Source: Bolinopsis microptera (Eukaryota; Ctenophora; Tentaculata; Lobata; Bolinopsidae). From it: a stretch of DNA of 64,000 nt. Positions 38,601 through 48,821 of this stretch are shown here, in pieces (within the stretch, counting starts at the first letter, position 1; every line of letters starts with the position of its first letter). Location of the stretch: NCBI RefSeq assembly GCF_026151205.1, contig NC_087082.1, forward strand, positions 3,500,001-3,564,000. The letters are read 5' to 3'. The position numbers were made by a program, and so were the translations under genes. A model generated the notes under the pieces. That model had not been told where the DNA came from, made no database searches, and saw only the letters and a program-made list of their open reading frames with translations.

Positions 38601-41600
38601 ACTGGTAAAGCAATTACTTGGCTTAATTTAGGTTATCTGGACAAGTTCACGCCATTTTGTTTTATCAAATATGGCTTATAGTTATATATTTAATTAGTAC
38701 TCCCTTTATTTTTGAGGGGCTCAACAGTCCACTACTTGACTGGTAAAGCAATTACTTGGCTTAATTTAGGTTTAAATCTGGACAAGTTCACGCCATTTTG
38801 TTTTATCAAATATGGCTTATATATTTAATTAGTACTCCCTTTATCTTTGAGGGGCTCCACAGTCCACTACTGTCCTCCGACTAGGGATACTTACTTGTGG
38901 TCCTTTGCACCATGTTACCATGTCGTTTGTTTCATTGTTTTAATCATTAATTATCTATCAGCATCTTTGACTAACAACAAAACAATTTTAGGAATTTCTT
39001 TGCTGAGCAAAAAGACCGGACTCAATTATTCAGCGCCAACAACTATGCAAACAAACAACAAAACACTCTATGGAATCCACAATAACTCTGAGCGGTATTC
39101 CCTGTTGACGTGGACAATAACTGTCCTAATATCATCAGTAATCGGAGACAGCATCATTCTGGTCACCAGCATCAAGTACCACGCAATTAAACTGAAGGAG
39201 GTTATCGTGGTGGTCATACAGCACCTTGCAGTATGTGATTTACTGATAGCTATCTTCATGGTGCTCCCTACAACTATAGCACTGATCGCTGATGATTGGG
39301 CTATGGGTGATATTCTGGGACATGTTGAGGTACATATCCCCAACACATGTTACCCAGCTACCAGACTGCTGACTTGTGCCATGACAATCCTGAAGCTGCT
39401 ACATTTGAAGTATCCCCTCAGAACGACTGGCTGGTCGAGTAGGTTTGGACACAAGATTTGTGGAGTAATGTGGATACTGGTGCTTTGTATCTATGCGCCC
39501 TTTGTGGTGGCCTTTATCTTCTGTTCAAAAGACACCAATACGGTCCAGTTTGATTACGTGTCATACGCGTGCTTCTACAGTTACTTCTCCGCAGACGCCC
39601 CAGAATGGTTGAAATACTACAACTTGATTTACATAAGTCTTGCAATCATAATCCCATGTATAATACTTCTAGTTACATCTGTGCTTATCTTGGTTCTAGC
39701 GAAGATCTCAGCAACCCGTCACGGAGGAACACTAAGATGGGAGGGTGTCATTACAGCACTGCTAACTGTGGGGGTCCTGTTTGTTTCCTTTCTGCCTTAT
39801 TGTGCCACCTTCATGGCATGGAACCTGGGACAGTTCAACACCACAGTCTATCGAGCAACACACTTCCTGAACTTTCTCAATATCATGGCTAACTTCTACG
39901 TGTACTCGCTGACTGTGGGAAGCTTTAGAAGCTTCTTAAAACTGAAAATATCAAAACTTCTCCGCCAAGTTTTACCATCTACAAGTATAACGCCTGCTTG
40001 TAGGTCACAGAATCAGTTTCCTTCGAGTCCAGCAGTTTTGAGGCTGGGGCTACATCCTCCTCTTTCTACAGGAGGAAGACAAGAGCAGCTTTCTGTAAAG
40101 GACTAGGATAATGGGAAAATGCGCACTATTTGTATATCAGCGTAAATATTATGATTCGTTACAAACGAATACTCTTACATTATCTCAACAGGATTACTTG
40201 TTGAAATCAGTGAAATAAATTTGATAGTTTCTTAAAAACAGGATTACTTGTTGAAATCAGTGAAATAAATTTGATAGTTTTTGGTAAAAATTGTCAAAAA
40301 AGTGATTAAGTAATATGTGAACGACCCCTTAACATTCACTTTCAAAAGCTCCCGCTATCCCCAATATTCTACCTGATATATTGAGGGCACGTTTTGGGTC
40401 GAAACCAGGCGGGAACTCAACTTCAGGTAGTCGTCGTTTCTGTTCATCACAGGCCATGATCCAATGATATGACACTGCTTTTACGCCTTGTTTTATCGCT
40501 TGTTCTATGTTGGATTCTTTCATCTCCTTCGTACCTGGGGACAGATACGGGTTACCCACAATAACAACACATTCCATGCATTCCATCGAGAAAAAGATAT
40601 GTCCCGAATGGTGAAAATATGGAAGATTTGGGACACAGGAAAATTGTATCTTTTAATTAGGTGATTGTTGAACAATTCTTAGTTAAACAGATCTCAACTT
40701 TTTTCCACTTTTCGAAGATTGATAAAATAACTATAAAATAGATAAATAAATTAATGAAATAAAATGTCAGTAAGTAAAGCTCATACTGCATATGACGTGA
40801 GTACATGATCTGTCTATGTAAGTTTTGATAACAGCTCCGTTACGTCGAGCTAACGATTTCACTCCGACACTGGAACTTCTACTTGCTTGTTCTGCTTCAC
40901 TACTAGTGTCACCTGAATAGAAATATCATATTTCGGCTTCTTTGACGCCGTTCATCTAAATCACCTCCCTCAGATTAATGCATACTATCAATAAAGGTAG
41001 GTTATTGTTATTTTCGTTCCAAAAACTGAACAAATCATTCAAGAGAGAAGAGACTTTAGCGCACTTTACGGCATTCCTATTTCCTGGCAGTACTTTTTTA
41101 CTAAAATACCTATCACCCCTCACTATTTCTCATGTCACGTTTAAAACATTAGGTATCTAGATAAATTAAGAATATCGTTAGTCCTTACCCCGCCAAGCAC
41201 TTTAGAAGGTGGAGCGGTTCTCTTCATGGCGTTAGCAATGTTCCTCTTATAAACAGTGTTCAGACTACTGATGGTGGTGTCGTGGACGGGAGCTGGTGAT
41301 TCTAACGCTTCCATCGCTGCTTCTACCTAGGTCACGTAGGAGTCACAAACATTAGGTCACGTGGGAGTCACAGACATTAGGTCACGTGGGAGTCACAGAC
41401 TTTAGGTCACGTGGGAGTCACAGACATTAGGTCACGTGGGAGTCACAAACATTAAGTCACGTAGGAGTCACAGACTTTAGGTCACGTGGGAGTCACAAAC
41501 GTTAGGTCACGTGGGGTCACAAACATTAGGTCACGTGGGAGTCACAAACGTTAGGTCACGTGGGGTCACAAACATTAGGTCACGTGGGAGTCACAAACGT

Positions 41601-44600
41601 TAGATCACGTGGGAGTCACAAACGTTGGGTCACGTGGGAGTCACAAACGTTAGGTCACTTGGGGTCACAAACATTAGATCACGTGGGAGTCACAAACATT
41701 AGGTCACGTGGGAGTCACAAACATTAGGTCACGCGGGAGTCACAAACGTTAGGTCACGTGGGAGTCACAAACGTTAGGTCACGTGGGGTCACAAACATTA
41801 GGTCACGTGGGAGTCACAAACATTATGTCACAAAGAGTACAGGGACTGAAATAATCTGAGGTTTAGTTCTTGGCACATTTTTCAGGAGCGCTATTAAAGT
41901 TACGTAGGCAGACAAAGTACCAAGTGACCAAGTAGATCATATCAAATTTGGTAGTTCCCTGCAGACAATGTCACATACCTTGATCAGTTTGTTTAGTTTT
42001 ATCTTCATAGGAGTGACGAATCCTTCCTCGTCGTGTTTCAGAACCCCATTCTTCTTGATAGTGACACCGGAGACTCCTCTTGGCATCTGTAAAACATTAT
42101 GAAATATCAAATGTTTACAAAATACCGGACAAAATTTGATGTTTTCTGGTAATTTAATAAACTTTGAAGACACGCCTAAAAGCTGACATATCCAAATTTA
42201 AAAAAAGGATCTCAAACCTCTTCGGCAATCTTTCGGGCACATTCTTCCAGAACCTCTTCCCTCTTCACCTCATTACTTTTCAACATGTCAGTATCTTCAT
42301 ACAACTTGCTGTCTACTTTGGAGACAGTTTCCAGGCAATTGTAAAGCCAGTCTATCTTGACAGCCGGAATGTTCCATTTCATTGCCGCTTTTATCTTGTT
42401 GCTTGATTCCAGCTCTTTCCGCTGTGAAAGTTAATAATCCCAATAATCAACAATTTAATTGGTATGTGAGAAATAAATAAAATAATAAACTAGTGTTGAG
42501 ATTTACAACCCAGGTAGAAAAGTAAATGACAAAAGAAATATTTTTTGGATTTATATATTATATATAAATTATTTGGATTATAAAAATGGCCTCTAGTAAA
42601 CAAAAAATATTTGCATATTGGTATATAATTCTTATCGCTGCTCGGCACTGACAAACCTTGTATATAATGTGGGTACAGGCGAGACAGTCAGGCATTCTCT
42701 TGTGATTTTTTATGGTTTTTTGTGTGAAAGTACCTTGGCAGACTCCTCCCAGCGCTTCAACCAGTTTCACCAAGTGAGCTAGCTCAAACCCTGAAAACTA
42801 AACATTTCGTTACTTTTATGGTTTATCTTCTGGTGCAGCTTTGTGCTTAGTCAAGATAAGAACTAAACATAGTAAGTATAGAAAGTAAAACTAGAAAGTA
42901 AATCAATAAGATAAAAGTAAACTACACGTTAAACTATCTAATCGTATCACTTATATGTTTTTAACCCAACTCCATTCAGCTACACATTATTATACTGGAT
43001 CACACTATCACATCACCCGACGGCTGACACCCAGGCATTTAAGGTGATGCCCACGTGATGCCCACGTGAATGACATTACATGCCGATACCGTATAATTAA
43101 CTAGTAGAAACTAATATATAACCTGAGTGTAGCAGATAACACATCCCCTCAGCACGTGACACGGGTTGGGCACGTGGCGGGGTGAGAACAGTATACAATC
43201 AGACACTGAGAGTATCACACCTGCTTGGATACACCTGGGGGAATTATCACCTTGGTAACAATCAAATAGGCAAATTAAATCAGGAGATCTTTCTTAGGGT
43301 ATATTGTAGCAATTTAATGAAATTATGGATGTGAAATATAATTATTTCCCTTGATTGCACCTATTCGCGACCATAATTTCATATAAACAGCAGTAAAGTC
43401 CAATAAAAAAGAGCACGTGTGTACCTCTGTAACCACATGTAAGTCACGTGTGTTTTATCAGGACAACAGGGAGGTTGTTCTTGGAAGGGGTCCACCACGC
43501 AGAAATCTATATTATCCTGCCTGCGGGGTTGATATCGTTAAGGTTGGTATCCGCTATGTGGCCTGTTCATAGCCGGTTAATAGCCGGTTAATAGCATGTC
43601 CGTGCTGTACGGTGTACCAGAATCCATTAGACCCTTCCGGCCTATATTTAAATTCTTCCATCGGAATTCGGAAAACAATATGAAAAATATTAACACAATA
43701 TTAACACAATTTTAACACAATATTAACACAATATTGACACAACAACATTGTGCTGATCCGTGTGTTTGTTGATCCACCAATGTATTCTACTCAAATAAGA
43801 ATAACATGAATAAGATTGTGTTATGAGAACCTGCAGCAGCCCCCGTGAGCTATGATCTGTTGTTGTACATTCCTTGCAATCTTGGTCGGCACGTTCGTTG
43901 GGATGTAAAACTTGTAACTTTTGAACAGGTCCGACTTTATTACCATCTGAAGAATTTGGGGGATTTAGCGAGCAGGGATTTAGAGCTATTTCGGGCATTG
44001 CTCGATTTATTAGTACAGTAATTCTTTAGTTCAATAAAATTAGGAAGCGTCTTCGCCTACGCAGAGTAATATAACCTATATTTATTATATTGTAAGAAAA
44101 TAATATCACGTGTTATCACAATGACACACCGATGCGTTTTGAGCTTGAGTCCTATCAACAGCAGCTCCGGTTGTATCGTTAGTAGTGACAGAGGCAGTGA
44201 CGTCACCGGATGTCATGGTGACGTCACGAGACAGAACTGTGACGTCACGAGACAGAACTGTGACGTCAGAGTTTGTGTTGGTGGTGCGGTATTGGTCGAG
44301 TATCGAGTCACTTCCGCTCTGGAATGAACAGATGATGTTAACATTGTTATATAAATCTGATACTTCCGATTAAAAAGCAGCTGAACTCATATTAGCGACA
44401 AGAGAAACGCCATTGTTGGACGTGAGGAGAGTGAGGACTCCTCAAACTGCATGAAATTAATTCCTTCTGTAACGTCCTGAATAAATATAGTTAAGAAAAC
44501 AAAATTTACTAAACATTTTAAAACATTACTGAACACCAACAAATACATAACTTTTCTCGATAAATTGCAAGGATTATAAATTACCGAAGCCATTTTTAGT

Positions 44601-47600
44601 AATTTCCTATTACGTAATTTGGTATAAGCACTTCACAATTAACTTATTCCTGTTCCCTTAAATTCTGTACCTGGTTGGTTGGTCTGACAGGTCTGATGGT
44701 GGGTAGAGGGTTGTCAGGAGTCACGTGATCAGTGGTGGGTACCAGGTCGTACTTGTGTTCCGGCTCCTGAGCTCCCTTCTCCATGGACCTGATCAGCCAG
44801 TCAGGTGACAGAACCGCAGCGTCAGGGTGCAGTGATACCAGGTTCTCTATCTGCAATATTTAGTCACAGCTGGGTTGTAGTTTCAAATCTAACTTAAAAT
44901 ATTCTTTTGGTGATCTTAAAATAATTGCCGGCGATTTTGAGAGCATCTTTGGTCAAGAAAATGGCAGTATTAATTGGCCCTAATTTGTCGTAAAACTAGA
45001 ATTATGATTTCTTAAAATACGAAAAACTGGAAAATCTAACATGACCAGATCTTCTATGAGAAGTGCACCCAGCGGCCTAGCGGGCAGCAGTTTTGAACTT
45101 ATAATTTAGTATTATTGTAATGTGATGTACCTCCTTTAGGATGGTAACTTTAGTAACTATATGAGTGACTCTTGTAGACAGTAAATCCAGTCTCATCCCA
45201 CCGCCGTTGTTCACTATCTTCTTTAAAGTCTCCTGTTCCAGTGCCGAGAAACCAGATAAGAAGATCCTGCAGCCCTCCAGATATCCCTGCATAGTGAAGC
45301 ACAGTAAAAAATACCCTGGGGAATCAGTAAGACCCTCTAGGCCTAACACAGCCATGGGTCCTGAAATCTACAGTTCACTTCCAGGAGCGTGGGAGTTGTT
45401 GGCAAGGTCACGTGTTTCCTTCAACATGGGTCGTGCGAGGTAGGACAATTTTGACACCATACCTTAAGAATTGCAAAATCACAGAAACTATAAAATAAGG
45501 AAGAATCACAGCTACCAAAGAAAACATCAGCTCGTACCTTGTCCTTGTTAACTGTCACGTCGAGGTCGAGGTTATGCAGCTGCCTGAGGATGCCTCCCTC
45601 CCCTCCAGGAGCGTGGGAGTTGTTGGCAAGGTCACGTGTTTCCTCCAACATGGGTCGTGCGAGGTAGGACGCGTCTTGGGTCTGTTCTCCTTGTCGGAGG
45701 AGTGCTGGTACTCCTTTACATCTAAACATACTCCCTGGGTTGTGAGGAGACGTGTACTGTGTAGTGGATATTTTTCGCAAATTATTAAATTATGTTAACA
45801 ACTTTAGTTGACACTTTAGTTAAAAGGGATTCAAAATTGAGAGACATTTTTTGATCTAAAGAAACGATTTCGAATTCCCACCTTTTTAATACTTTCGTAG
45901 AACCAAGCTGATCTGACACAGGGTATTTTCCACTTCATAGCAAACTCGAACTTATTACCAGAATTACAGTCTGCTATAAGGTGAGTACACCTGAGGGAAT
46001 GGTTATTGATGAGATCTAGTTACAAGGTGTAGTGCCTGGTAATGATATGGTAACTAACATTGGACAATAGGCAACAACCATGACACGCAACCTTTTTCAA
46101 AACACAATGCAACAAGAGCCATTAAGTGACCCAAAGGTTTTGTGCGTAAACCGTGCCATAAAGAGACCACCAACCCTTTAGCCTTAACGCAACCTCTTAA
46201 TCTGTCCACCCACCCCAGCCCACATTATCCAGATCTACTCACTTCTCCATGACCAGGTCCCCACTGTAAGTACCACCATGTTTCTTGGCCAGCTGCTCCA
46301 CCTCGGATCTCTGTCCCACGTCCAGCCCAGTAACGCAGATCGTACAGCCCCGAAACGGTAAACATTTGTACTCTTCGATCCAACTCCGGTCATTTTTAAC
46401 AACCTGCAGCAGATGGTGGGATGTTAGTGCGGTAGTGTTAGTGCGGTAAATGTAATGTTAGTGCGGCAAATTATTACGGTCGGAGATACTAATGAAAGGA
46501 TCATAATATTGTTTATCATAATTCGAGTATTAATACGCTAATGCTGGAATTGGAAATCTGTTCAGAGATTAAAATTTAGTAGTATCAATAAGGTTTGTAA
46601 GACCTTGTAGGCCTACCTGCAACTTAGATTTATCCCAAAGAGCAGAGATCCAATCCGGGGTCATTATTGGGATTCCAAGTTTGGCTGCGTACTGGTACTT
46701 CTGGAATAAAATTACTGATTAATAATAGGGGGGGGGGGGGGGGGGGGGGTACTGGTACTTCTGGAATAAAATTAATGATTAATAATTATTATTTTTATTA
46801 ATAATTGATTATTTGTACTTTGTGTTTTTAGATAACAGTATTATACATTTTAATTGCCCAATACCCAAATTAATCAAGGACCGACTGGTACCGCTTGTTT
46901 GGCCGGGACCAAAACCAGGACTGGGATTTAGACTGGGATTTTGAGTTATTAAAATGTAACTAACAATCAAGAACAAAAATAAATAGCGGTATGTGAGGAA
47001 ACGAAATTTTTCACATTTCCCGCAAAAAACGCGGTTTAGTTATCTCAGTTTTTGTGACGATTCGTAAGAATAGTAAAAGTAAATAATATTTAAAACGTAC
47101 CATACTGCCCACTTCGTCCACCACAAGATGAGTTACGTCTGAAGTGAGGGCTGTACTTATATTCCCTCCCATCGCTGCTACCTGGGATCATATGAGTAAT
47201 GTTACCTTGTATTATATAAAGGTCACTGATGTACACTATGTAGCCCCTTTTATTTAACCAATGACTGGTGCAAGAATTGTTACAAATCTTATTGAAACGT
47301 GCTCAAGTTCACAATATCATCAGCTCATGCAAAATATTCCACATAATAATAATATCTAATCATAAAACCAGACACCGAGTAATTCAGAACACGTATGAAA
47401 AAAAAAGAAGAAAAGTTGAGTAACCTGTTTGTAGAGTATGTCACGTGTGTCCTTGTCAATGTTACTGCAGCACACTCTGCTGCCGTGAAGGGAGAGGGAG
47501 AGTATGTGTTGTCCTTTTTTCAATCGCCGAGGTAGCAGGATCTGCCAGCAAGGTATGTTGAGTGGGGCAGGAATAACAGGATTGTGGAAATTATAAGGTA

Positions 47601-48347
47601 TTGGGATTGAAATAATATTATTAATAGTCATAATATTATTATTCAATGCTGTGTGGGTTTGTAGTATCAAATACGTTGCAACCGAATGTAATTATTGCAA
47701 GTTAATTAACAATACTCTTTTAAACTGATAGCTAAAATAGCGAAGAAGTTCATCACATAAATTATCTTTTGATATCTTTCGTGAGTTTCGCCATGAATTG
47801 CAGCAAGCATTTAAAATAATTGTTATTTTGAACAAAACAGTTTTGCAAATAAATCGCAAAATAAAAACATCAAACAACCTCTTGTTTTATAAGGAAGATG
47901 ATAGCTGCCGGACCGATGATAGGAACCCCCTTCTCCTTGACGGTATCAAAAGTCTCACCCTCGAAGAAGGGTACTAAGTACAGCTCTACAGCTGATACTG
48001 TGTTCAGACAAGACACGTGAATTAGAGGACATTCTATCTTGAGGCTCTGAGGAGATAAGTAATTTGTTAGTATGTTCAACTTAAAGTAATTAGATGTAAA
48101 ATATACTACGGTATGTAATATACAATATTTAATTTAACGCCATATTACGTTGAGTGATTTTAAGGAACTATAAATTGGCCTGACAAATAAACCCCAAAAA
48201 GCTACGCGATAACTGATCGATCAACCAATAAATTAAGGGATCATAAATTAATAAATTAAAAACCTGTCTGACAAGAAGAGCAGCCTCCTCTAGGAGAGCA
48301 CTATAGTTTGTAGAATCAGTTACAGCAACTACATTCTTACAGTCCAT
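26625..48347 (-). CDS. TOPBP1: TOPBP1, DNA replication and checkpoint scaffold with nine BRCT domains
   Basis: Nuclear scaffold that binds phosphorylated 9-1-1 and Treslin-type partners and activates ATR. Exons, 5' to 3': 48347-48264, 48046-47879, 47541-47425, 47181-47101, 46700-46617, 46403-46243, 45990-45882 (BRCT0-1-2, ending FYESIKK), 45756-45538, 45286-45131 and 44850-44671 (BRCT3), about 44476-44390, about 44327-44120, about 43950-43853, about 43520-43425 (BRCT4, THVTYMWLQR), 42790-42657 and 42421-42218 (BRCT5), 42086-41979, 41326-41189, 40912-40787 and 40534-40340 (BRCT6), 34989-34895, 34704-34629, 28953-28697 (Ser/Pro-rich, ATR-activation region), 28447-28297, 28037-27934, 27736-27583 (BRCT7), 27379-27254, 27132-27028, 26857-26625 (BRCT8 and a basic tail ending TPSKRSKT). 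Phases join except around 44.4-43.4, near 42.8 and at 41.19/40.91 kb, where an exon may be missed. About 1300 residues against about 1520 in human. A GPCR gene and two big repeat arrays lie in its introns. Confidence 0.93.
29435..29835. repeat. 23-bp minisatellite inside the hAT element
   Basis: About 17 copies of GACCCAGGCCCTTTCGGGAC plus three bases, with a higher-order block (ending ...AGTTACCACGTGACCCAGG) present twice. It has grown inside the transposon. Confidence 0.88.
29931..30068 (+). pseudogene. Remnant of hAT transposase N-terminus
   Basis: A 45-codon frame starts MDRFLKKR followed by a Ser-rich stretch and PHKKH. Many animal hAT transposases of the ZBED/ZMYM type begin with a similar M.RFL.RK then Ser/Pro and Lys-rich segment before the BED finger or catalytic core. 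Nothing of the core follows; the frame stops at 30068. Weak but consistent with its place inside a hAT element. Confidence 0.5.
30551..34411. repeat. 58-bp satellite array, about 66 copies, in a TOPBP1 intron
   Basis: Monomer GAGGTCCTCTACAGGAACCT...TTACACTTACCAG...GTGACAC, 58 bp, with a 57-bp variant that has GAAGGAGGTTG in place of GGGGGGAGCTTG, and rare 51-bp deleted forms near 32358 and 32409. Variants are interspersed, so the array evolved by repeated block duplication. Apparent proteins of 60-210 residues on both strands are repeat artefacts. On the TOPBP1 sense strand nearly every unit contains CTGGTAAGTG, a strong 5' splice site. Confidence 0.96.
34990..38320. other. TOPBP1 intron, 3' of the nested GPCR's repeats
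   Basis: No exon recognised. It holds two about 100-bp duplicated segments (about 36780-36885 versus 37985-38090, containing GCAAATTGTCACGAAT), another pair (about 37890-37985 versus 38100-38175, containing GAAGACCATGGCATTGCACA), and a perfect GC hairpin CCCGGCC-TTC-GGCCGGG at 37166-37182. Confidence 0.5.
38321..38871 (+). repeat. 138-bp tandem repeat, four copies, upstream of the GPCR
   Basis: Copies start with CTTGACTGGTAAAG at 38321, 38459, 38597 and 38735. Copies 2 and 3 are nearly identical; copies 1 and 4 are more diverged at the outer edges. The array stops about 170 bp before the GPCR start codon, so it may sit in its promoter or 5' UTR. Confidence 0.92.
39045..40106 (+). CDS. Orphan class A (rhodopsin-like) GPCR, intronless, nested in TOPBP1
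   Basis: A 353-residue seven-helix receptor for an unknown ligand. The first in-frame ATG is 39045; the open frame runs further upstream but without an ATG, into the 138-bp repeats. Helices at about 19-43, 54-80, 101-122, 138-160, 191-220, 234-258 and 270-291. Family marks are LAVCDLL with the helix-2 Asp65, the Cys102-Cys176 pair, Trp143 in helix 4 and the helix-6 Pro251. N5 (NKT) and N13 (NNS) are glycosylation sites. The helix-3 DRY is absent (LKLLHLKYPLR instead), NPxxY is replaced by NFYVY, and the helix-1 Asn is replaced in VIGDSI. Such changes are common in lineage-expanded receptors of early animals. AATAAA follows at 40214 and again in a 50-bp repeat at 40264. Confidence 0.88.
   Translation: MQTNNKTLYGIHNNSERYSLLTWTITVLISSVIGDSIILVTSIKYHAIKLKEVIVVVIQHLAVCDLLIAIFMVLPTTIALIADDWAMGDILGHVEVHIPNTCYPATRLLTCAMTILKLLHLKYPLRTTGWSSRFGHKICGVMWILVLCIYAPFVVAFIFCSKDTNTVQFDYVSYACFYSYFSADAPEWLKYYNLIYISLAIIIPCIILLVTSVLILVLAKISATRHGGTLRWEGVITALLTVGVLFVSFLPYCATFMAWNLGQFNTTVYRATHFLNFLNIMANFYVYSLTVGSFRSFLKLKISKLLRQVLPSTSITPACRSQNQFPSSPAVLRLGLHPPLSTGGRQEQLSVKD
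40189..40280 (+). repeat. Direct repeat carrying two poly(A) signals after the GPCR
   Basis: A 42-bp segment with a 50-bp period occurs twice (40189-40230, 40239-40280); each copy includes GTGAAATAAATTTG. It duplicates the likely poly(A) signal of the GPCR transcript. Confidence 0.75.
41327..41828. repeat. 25-bp minisatellite with CACGTG in each unit
   Basis: About 20 copies of AGGTCACGTGGGAGTCACAA plus ACATT/ACGTT. It abuts the acceptor of the TOPBP1 exon at 41326-41189: the first unit supplies that intron's final AG. Every unit holds the palindromic E-box CACGTG; a few are mutated. Confidence 0.93.
44203..44275 (-). repeat. TGACGTCA repeat within a TOPBP1 linker exon
   Basis: Units of about 23 bp containing GTGACGTCACGAGACAGAAC recur; the exon reads VLSRDVTVLSRDVT. 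Each unit has the CRE-type palindrome TGACGTCA. Whether the exon is translated over its full length is not proven, since its upstream junction is unclear. Confidence 0.55.
45381..45446. repeat. Intronic copy of a 65-bp piece of TOPBP1 exon 8
   Basis: CCAGGAGCGTGGGAGTTGTT and the following 45 bases repeat, with one or two changes, the exon sequence at 45606-45671 in the same orientation 225 bp away. The copy lies in the downstream intron without splice sites of its own. Confidence 0.9.
46688..46790. repeat. Exon-5 acceptor duplicated around a 20-base poly(G) tract
   Basis: TACTGGTACTTCTGGAATAA and the following 18 bases occur on both sides of a G20 tract (about 46730-46749). The segment includes the 3' splice site and first four codons of TOPBP1 exon 5, so a decoy acceptor lies 60 bp upstream on the sense strand. 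Confidence 0.88.
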
Positions 48348-48821
48348 CCAAACTTCTGCCTAGACTCAGATTCACTTCTTCTCCTCCAACGAGCTTACAT
48401 AATTCTTACATGCTTTTGAATAAATGGGGAAGTTTAAGTTTCAAAGATAAGATTTGTTTTAAAGTTACACAGCACTTTATCTGCTCTTTATTTTGGGTCT
48501 TCCGACTTCGAGAAATTTTGTCAACATTGAGACTTTGTAATCTTTATCACAATAAAAAACAACTTTTGTTCGAGAGATAAAATGATAGCCCAGCGCAAAG
48601 TGCTAGCTTAGACAAAATTGCAATTTTGTACTAAAATAAAACATTAAAATGATTTAGATTAAATATTCTGAACCCGTGCACCAAGCTCAACAAGGGGACC
48701 ACAAACAATATATAGGAAACAAGGGTCCTTTCAAAAGAAGCAGTTACCGTGGTATAATTCATCAGGACTAAAAGTTGTAAGGTTTTTGTCATTTGTATGA
48801 TTTCAAGCTGTAAGGCCAGAT
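48348..48821. other. Short spacer between THOC2 and TOPBP1
   Basis: Only 474 bp separate the THOC2 stop from the TOPBP1 start on the same strand. It must hold the THOC2 3' end (minus-strand AATAAA near 48487) and the TOPBP1 promoter or a trans-splice site. I recognise no specific promoter motif. Confidence 0.5.

Noticed and set aside
38847-39044. N-terminal extension of the GPCR frame
   Set aside because: It has no ATG (the frame opens at TTG) and begins inside the 138-bp repeat; the first ATG is 39045.
40329-40339. In-frame stop after the BRCT6 exon as the true end of TOPBP1
   Set aside because: BRCT7-8 exons with in-phase junctions continue on the same strand to 26625, and a GTGAAT donor lies just before the stop.
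44121-44373. Plus-strand repeat frames near the TGACGTCA units
   Set aside because: The minus-strand TOPBP1 context explains the open reading; the plus frames have no support.
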